Origin: Spirochaetaceae bacterium
GTDB taxonomy: Bacteria > Spirochaetota > Spirochaetia > B11-G9
NCBI GenBank assembly: GCA_030600745.1
Contig: JAUVLL010000114.1
Coordinates: forward strand, 1 to 8,857
Reading direction: 5' to 3'
Length of the DNA: 8,857 nt
Below, one piece after another: positions 7,440-8,857 of this stretch. The stretch's first letter is position 1, and each line of letters opens with the position of its first letter. Under the pieces are notes generated by a model. The model did not search any database. It saw only the letters and a program-made list of their open reading frames with translations, and was not told the origin of the DNA. The translations under genes and the position numbers were made by a program.

Positions 7440-7480
7440 ATAGCAATCTTAATTATATAAAAAAATAACTCAATTGCTAT
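7440..7480. repeat. 8-bp inverted repeat bracketing a TATAAT box
   Basis: ATAGCAAT at 7440-7447 is matched exactly by its reverse complement ATTGCTAT at 7473-7480, with a 25-nt AT-rich spacer. The arm centres are 33 bp apart, about three helical turns. The spacer holds the only good -10 match before the chemoreceptor gene. This could be a regulator-binding site or a weak RNA hairpin; in such AT-rich DNA chance is also possible. Confidence 0.4.
7452..7457 (-). promoter_or_regulatory. Candidate -10 box for the chemoreceptor gene
   Basis: The minus strand reads TATAAT here, 28 nt before the chosen ATG, which would give a leader of about 20 nt. No good -35 hexamer lies at 16-18 nt: TTGAGT is only 10 nt upstream of the box. 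This is therefore a partial sigma-70 match in AT-rich sequence. The position upstream of the gene and inside an inverted repeat is the main support. Confidence 0.3.
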
Positions 7481-7561
7481 ATATAACCTGCATAGTAACA
7501 TATAATCGAACAAATGAAAGATAATTAATCCATTTTATCTAAAATCTCTCAGTTATTTTTA

Positions 7562-8632
7562 TTACAAACTCTCAGCAATAAGGGTTCCCATCTCTGAAGT
7601 ATTAACTTCTCTGCACCCAGGTGTAAGAATATCCTTAGTTCTGTACCCCTTATCAAGAACTTTACTGATCGCCTTAAAGACAACATTATAAATATCTTTA
7701 CGTCCAAAGCTGTATTTAAAAAGCATCCCAAGAGACAGGATCTGAGCAATGGGATTTGCTATACCCCGACCTGCTATATCCGGAGCACTGCCCCCGGATG
7801 GTTCGTATAAACCGAAACTTCCTTCACCAAGAGAAGCACTTGGAAGCATTCCCAGAGAACCGGTAATCATCGAGGCCTCATCGGAGAGGATATCTCCGAA
7901 CATATTTCCACAAAGAATAACATCAAACTGCCGGGGATTCTTCACAAGCTGCATAGCACCGTTGTCAACGTACATGTGATTAAGTTCAACTTCAGGGTAC
8001 TCCTTTGCTACACCGGTAACCACTTCCCGCCAGAGTACCATGGATGTAAGAACGTTGGCCTTATCAATAGAAGTTAACTTGCCCTTACGCTGTTTCGCCG
8101 CTTTAAAAGCAATATGGGCAATCTTTTCTATTTCAGACTTTGTATAGACCAGGGTATCAAGAGCTCTATCCCCCTCCCTCATCTTGGGAATTCCAAAGTA
8201 GATTCCCCCTGTAAGTTCCCGAACTACCAGCAAATCCATCCCCCCATGAAGAATTTCTTCTTTTAAGGGAGATGCCGCTGTAAGCTGAGGAAAAATAATA
8301 GCGGGTCTCAGATTCGCAAAAAGACCTAACTCTTTTCTGATTGGAAGGAGTCCGGCCCGTTCAGGCTGCTGTTCCGGAGGTAGATTCTCCCAGGCTGGAC
8401 CTCCAATTGAACCAAGAAGGACAGCATCTGAGTTTTTACATAATTTCAGAGTAGACTCAGGGAGGGCTTCCCTATGGTTATCAATGGCAATTCCACCGAA
8501 ATCAGCCTCCTGTGTGGTACAGGAAATGTTAGAAACACCCTTAATCCTATCTAAAACTTTCAAAGCCTCTGCCATCACTTCGGGCCCAATTCCGTCTCCT
8601 GGTAATACGGCAATATTATAATTATTCCCCAT
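7562..8632 (-). CDS. leuB: 3-isopropylmalate dehydrogenase LeuB
   Basis: Cytoplasmic enzyme of leucine biosynthesis. It oxidises and decarboxylates 3-isopropylmalate to 2-oxoisocaproate with NAD+ and a divalent metal. All 356 residues appear intact. Substrate-binding arginines R99 and R109 lie in LPIRKELGLFANLRP, and R138 in VRELTGGIYFG, which also holds catalytic Y145. K191 is in IDKANVL, and metal ligands D223 (YVDN), D247 and D251 (FGDILSDE) are all present. They align with the Thermus thermophilus enzyme at constant offsets of 5-6. The NAD site GSAPDIAGRGIANP (281-294) follows. These motifs separate it from isocitrate and tartrate dehydrogenases. AGGAG at 8640-8644 is 7 nt before the ATG. 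No other leu gene is in the window; leuA, leuC and leuD must lie elsewhere or beyond the right edge. Confidence 0.96.
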   Translation of the reverse strand: MGNNYNIAVLPGDGIGPEVMAEALKVLDRIKGVSNISCTTQEADFGGIAIDNHREALPESTLKLCKNSDAVLLGSIGGPAWENLPPEQQPERAGLLPIRKELGLFANLRPAIIFPQLTAASPLKEEILHGGMDLLVVRELTGGIYFGIPKMREGDRALDTLVYTKSEIEKIAHIAFKAAKQRKGKLTSIDKANVLTSMVLWREVVTGVAKEYPEVELNHMYVDNGAMQLVKNPRQFDVILCGNMFGDILSDEASMITGSLGMLPSASLGEGSFGLYEPSGGSAPDIAGRGIANPIAQILSLGMLFKYSFGRKDIYNVVFKAISKVLDKGYRTKDILTPGCREVNTSEMGTLIAESL

Positions 8633-8639
8633 TTAAAAA

Positions 8640-8644
8640 CTCCT
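8640..8644 (-). promoter_or_regulatory. Ribosome binding site of leuB
   Basis: AGGAG on the minus strand, 7 nt before the ATG of leuB. It is a near-consensus site at ideal spacing and confirms the start giving MGNNYNIAVLPGDGIGPEV. Confidence 0.85.
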
Positions 8645-8674
8645 GAGTAAATTTGAATCTATTTTTACGTGCAA

Positions 8675-8703
8675 AGGCTATGGTATTTCCCTTTTTAAGT
8701 CAA
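8675..8703 (-). promoter_or_regulatory. Candidate sigma-70 promoter of leuB
   Basis: On the minus strand a -35 box TTGACT (8703-8698, five of six consensus bases) is followed after 17 nt by TAGCCT (8680-8675, a weak -10 matching three of six). Transcription would start near 8668, leaving a leader of about 36 nt that includes the AGGAG site. A leader this short leaves no room for a T-box or a peptide attenuator. The strong -35 and exact spacing support the call; the weak -10 limits it. Confidence 0.45.
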
Positions 8704-8712
8704 CCAAAACCG

Positions 8713-8739
8713 AATGAGCTTTTTGCGCTGTATCTCATT
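8713..8739. repeat. Short inverted repeat just upstream of the leuB promoter
   Basis: AATGAG at 8713-8718 is mirrored by CTCATT at 8734-8739 across a 15-nt spacer that includes TTTTTGCGC. It lies about 10 bp upstream of the candidate -35 box of leuB. It could be an operator or a remnant stem; six-base arms are not strong evidence on their own. Confidence 0.3.
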
Positions 8740-8801
8740 TTCTACTTTCAAAATACTTCTTCTCTAATATATTGGCTATAGACTGGCGCAAAGCAAGATA
8801 A

Positions 8802-8832
8802 AATGGGCGACACGAAGTGTCGGGGACCCATT
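8802..8832. repeat. Two-part GC-rich hairpin at right edge: terminator or dispersed repeat
   Basis: CGACAC (8808-8813) and GTGTCG (8817-8822) pair around a GAA loop. Outside them AATGGG (8802-8807) pairs with CCCATT (8827-8832), leaving GGGA (8823-8826) as a one-sided bulge: 12 base pairs in all. It is markedly richer in G and C than its surroundings. Read on the minus strand it ends CCCATTTTATCTT, so it could end transcription of a gene beyond the right edge, upstream of leuB. Its compact palindromic form also fits a dispersed intergenic repeat. I cannot decide between these from a single copy. Confidence 0.6.
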
Positions 8833-8857
8833 CTTAGTCGAAAAAGCCAAAAACAAG

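Larger units (their letters stand above)
7424..7561. other. Intergenic gap between leuB and the chemoreceptor gene
   Basis: This is 138 nt of very AT-rich sequence downstream of leuB and upstream of the chemoreceptor, both on the minus strand. It contains the ribosome binding site, TATAAT box and inverted repeat described separately. No GC-rich stem followed by a T-run is present to end leuB transcription. The only hairpin near the leuB stop, ATTTTA-TC-TAAAAT at 7532-7545, consists of A-T pairs only. Read-through from leuB into the chemoreceptor therefore cannot be excluded. Confidence 0.6.
8633..8857. other. Intergenic region upstream of leuB
   Basis: These 225 nt contain the leuB ribosome binding site, candidate promoter, a short inverted repeat and the edge hairpin, each described separately. 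I see no convincing gene. Two short frames remain open at the right edge: plus strand from ATG at 8803 (MGDTKCRGP...) and minus strand ending at the TAG at 8776-8778 (...RVAHFILLCASL). Both run through the hairpin, and neither has recognisable protein features. Confidence 0.6.

Noticed and set aside
6795..7468. Plus-strand open frames opposite the chemoreceptor signalling domain
   Set aside because: They are antisense to a clearly conserved coiled-coil coding region and look like shadows of its codon pattern.
7532..7545. Possible leuB terminator ATTTTA-TC-TAAAAT
   Set aside because: The stem consists of A-T pairs only, the loop is too small and no T-run follows on the minus strand.
7495..7545. 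Possible sigma-28 flagellar promoter upstream of the chemoreceptor (TTCGATTA resembling the -10)
   Set aside because: Only the CGAT core matches, and no TAAA box lies at the right distance, so it is too weak to call.
7749..7979. Plus-strand frame opposite leuB
   Set aside because: Antisense to the conserved NAD-binding part of leuB; no motif or start signal supports it.
8633..8670. Leucine-responsive T-box or leader-peptide attenuator before leuB
   Set aside because: The predicted leader is only about 36 nt, with no leucine-rich reading frame and no stem-terminator arrangement.
8803..8857. Short open frame MGDTKCRGP... running off the right edge
   Set aside because: No ribosome binding site, only 18 codons visible and it is formed by the hairpin sequence itself; probably not a gene.

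Overview
The window is AT-rich, densely packed bacterial DNA holding eight protein genes and no RNA genes, insertion sequences or CRISPR arrays that I can see. The long extracytoplasmic sensor domain of PhoR, the extended PstA and a membrane-free chemoreceptor suggest a free-living, chemotactic anaerobe-type lineage such as Spirochaetota, with Desulfobacterota or Clostridia as alternatives. This placement is inference; no rRNA or other decisive marker is present.

Bases 2-5824 (+ strand) are one tightly packed phosphate operon: the 3' two thirds of pstC, then pstA, pstB, phoU, a phoB-type response regulator and a phoR-type sensor kinase. Gaps are 10 nt or less, or the genes overlap, and no terminator or promoter separates them. 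PstC and PstA form the membrane channel and PstB the ATPase of the high-affinity phosphate importer. PhoU links transporter state to the kinase, and PhoR/PhoB turn phosphate limitation into transcription. pstS, the rest of pstC and the operon promoter (where a Pho box would be expected) lie off the left edge.

Bases 5819-7423 (- strand) encode an unusual chemoreceptor. A cytoplasmic methyl-accepting signalling hairpin comes first and a family-3 solute-binding domain is fused to its C-terminus, with no signal peptide and no transmembrane helix. Its stop codon overlaps the end of phoR by 6 bases, so the two transcription units converge with no spacer. Its start is best set at 7423, where a clear ribosome binding site lies 7 nt upstream. 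A 138-nt AT-rich gap upstream holds a TATAAT box bracketed by an 8-bp inverted repeat.

Bases 7562-8632 (- strand) encode leuB, 3-isopropylmalate dehydrogenase, intact and with all catalytic residues. The last 225 bases hold its ribosome binding site, a plausible sigma-70 promoter, a small inverted repeat and, at the right edge, a strong two-part hairpin that may be a terminator of an upstream gene or the edge of a dispersed repeat.

Most of the window is conventional. The chemoreceptor with a cytosolic solute-binding domain is the least ordinary element, followed by the PstA insertion and the right-edge hairpin.
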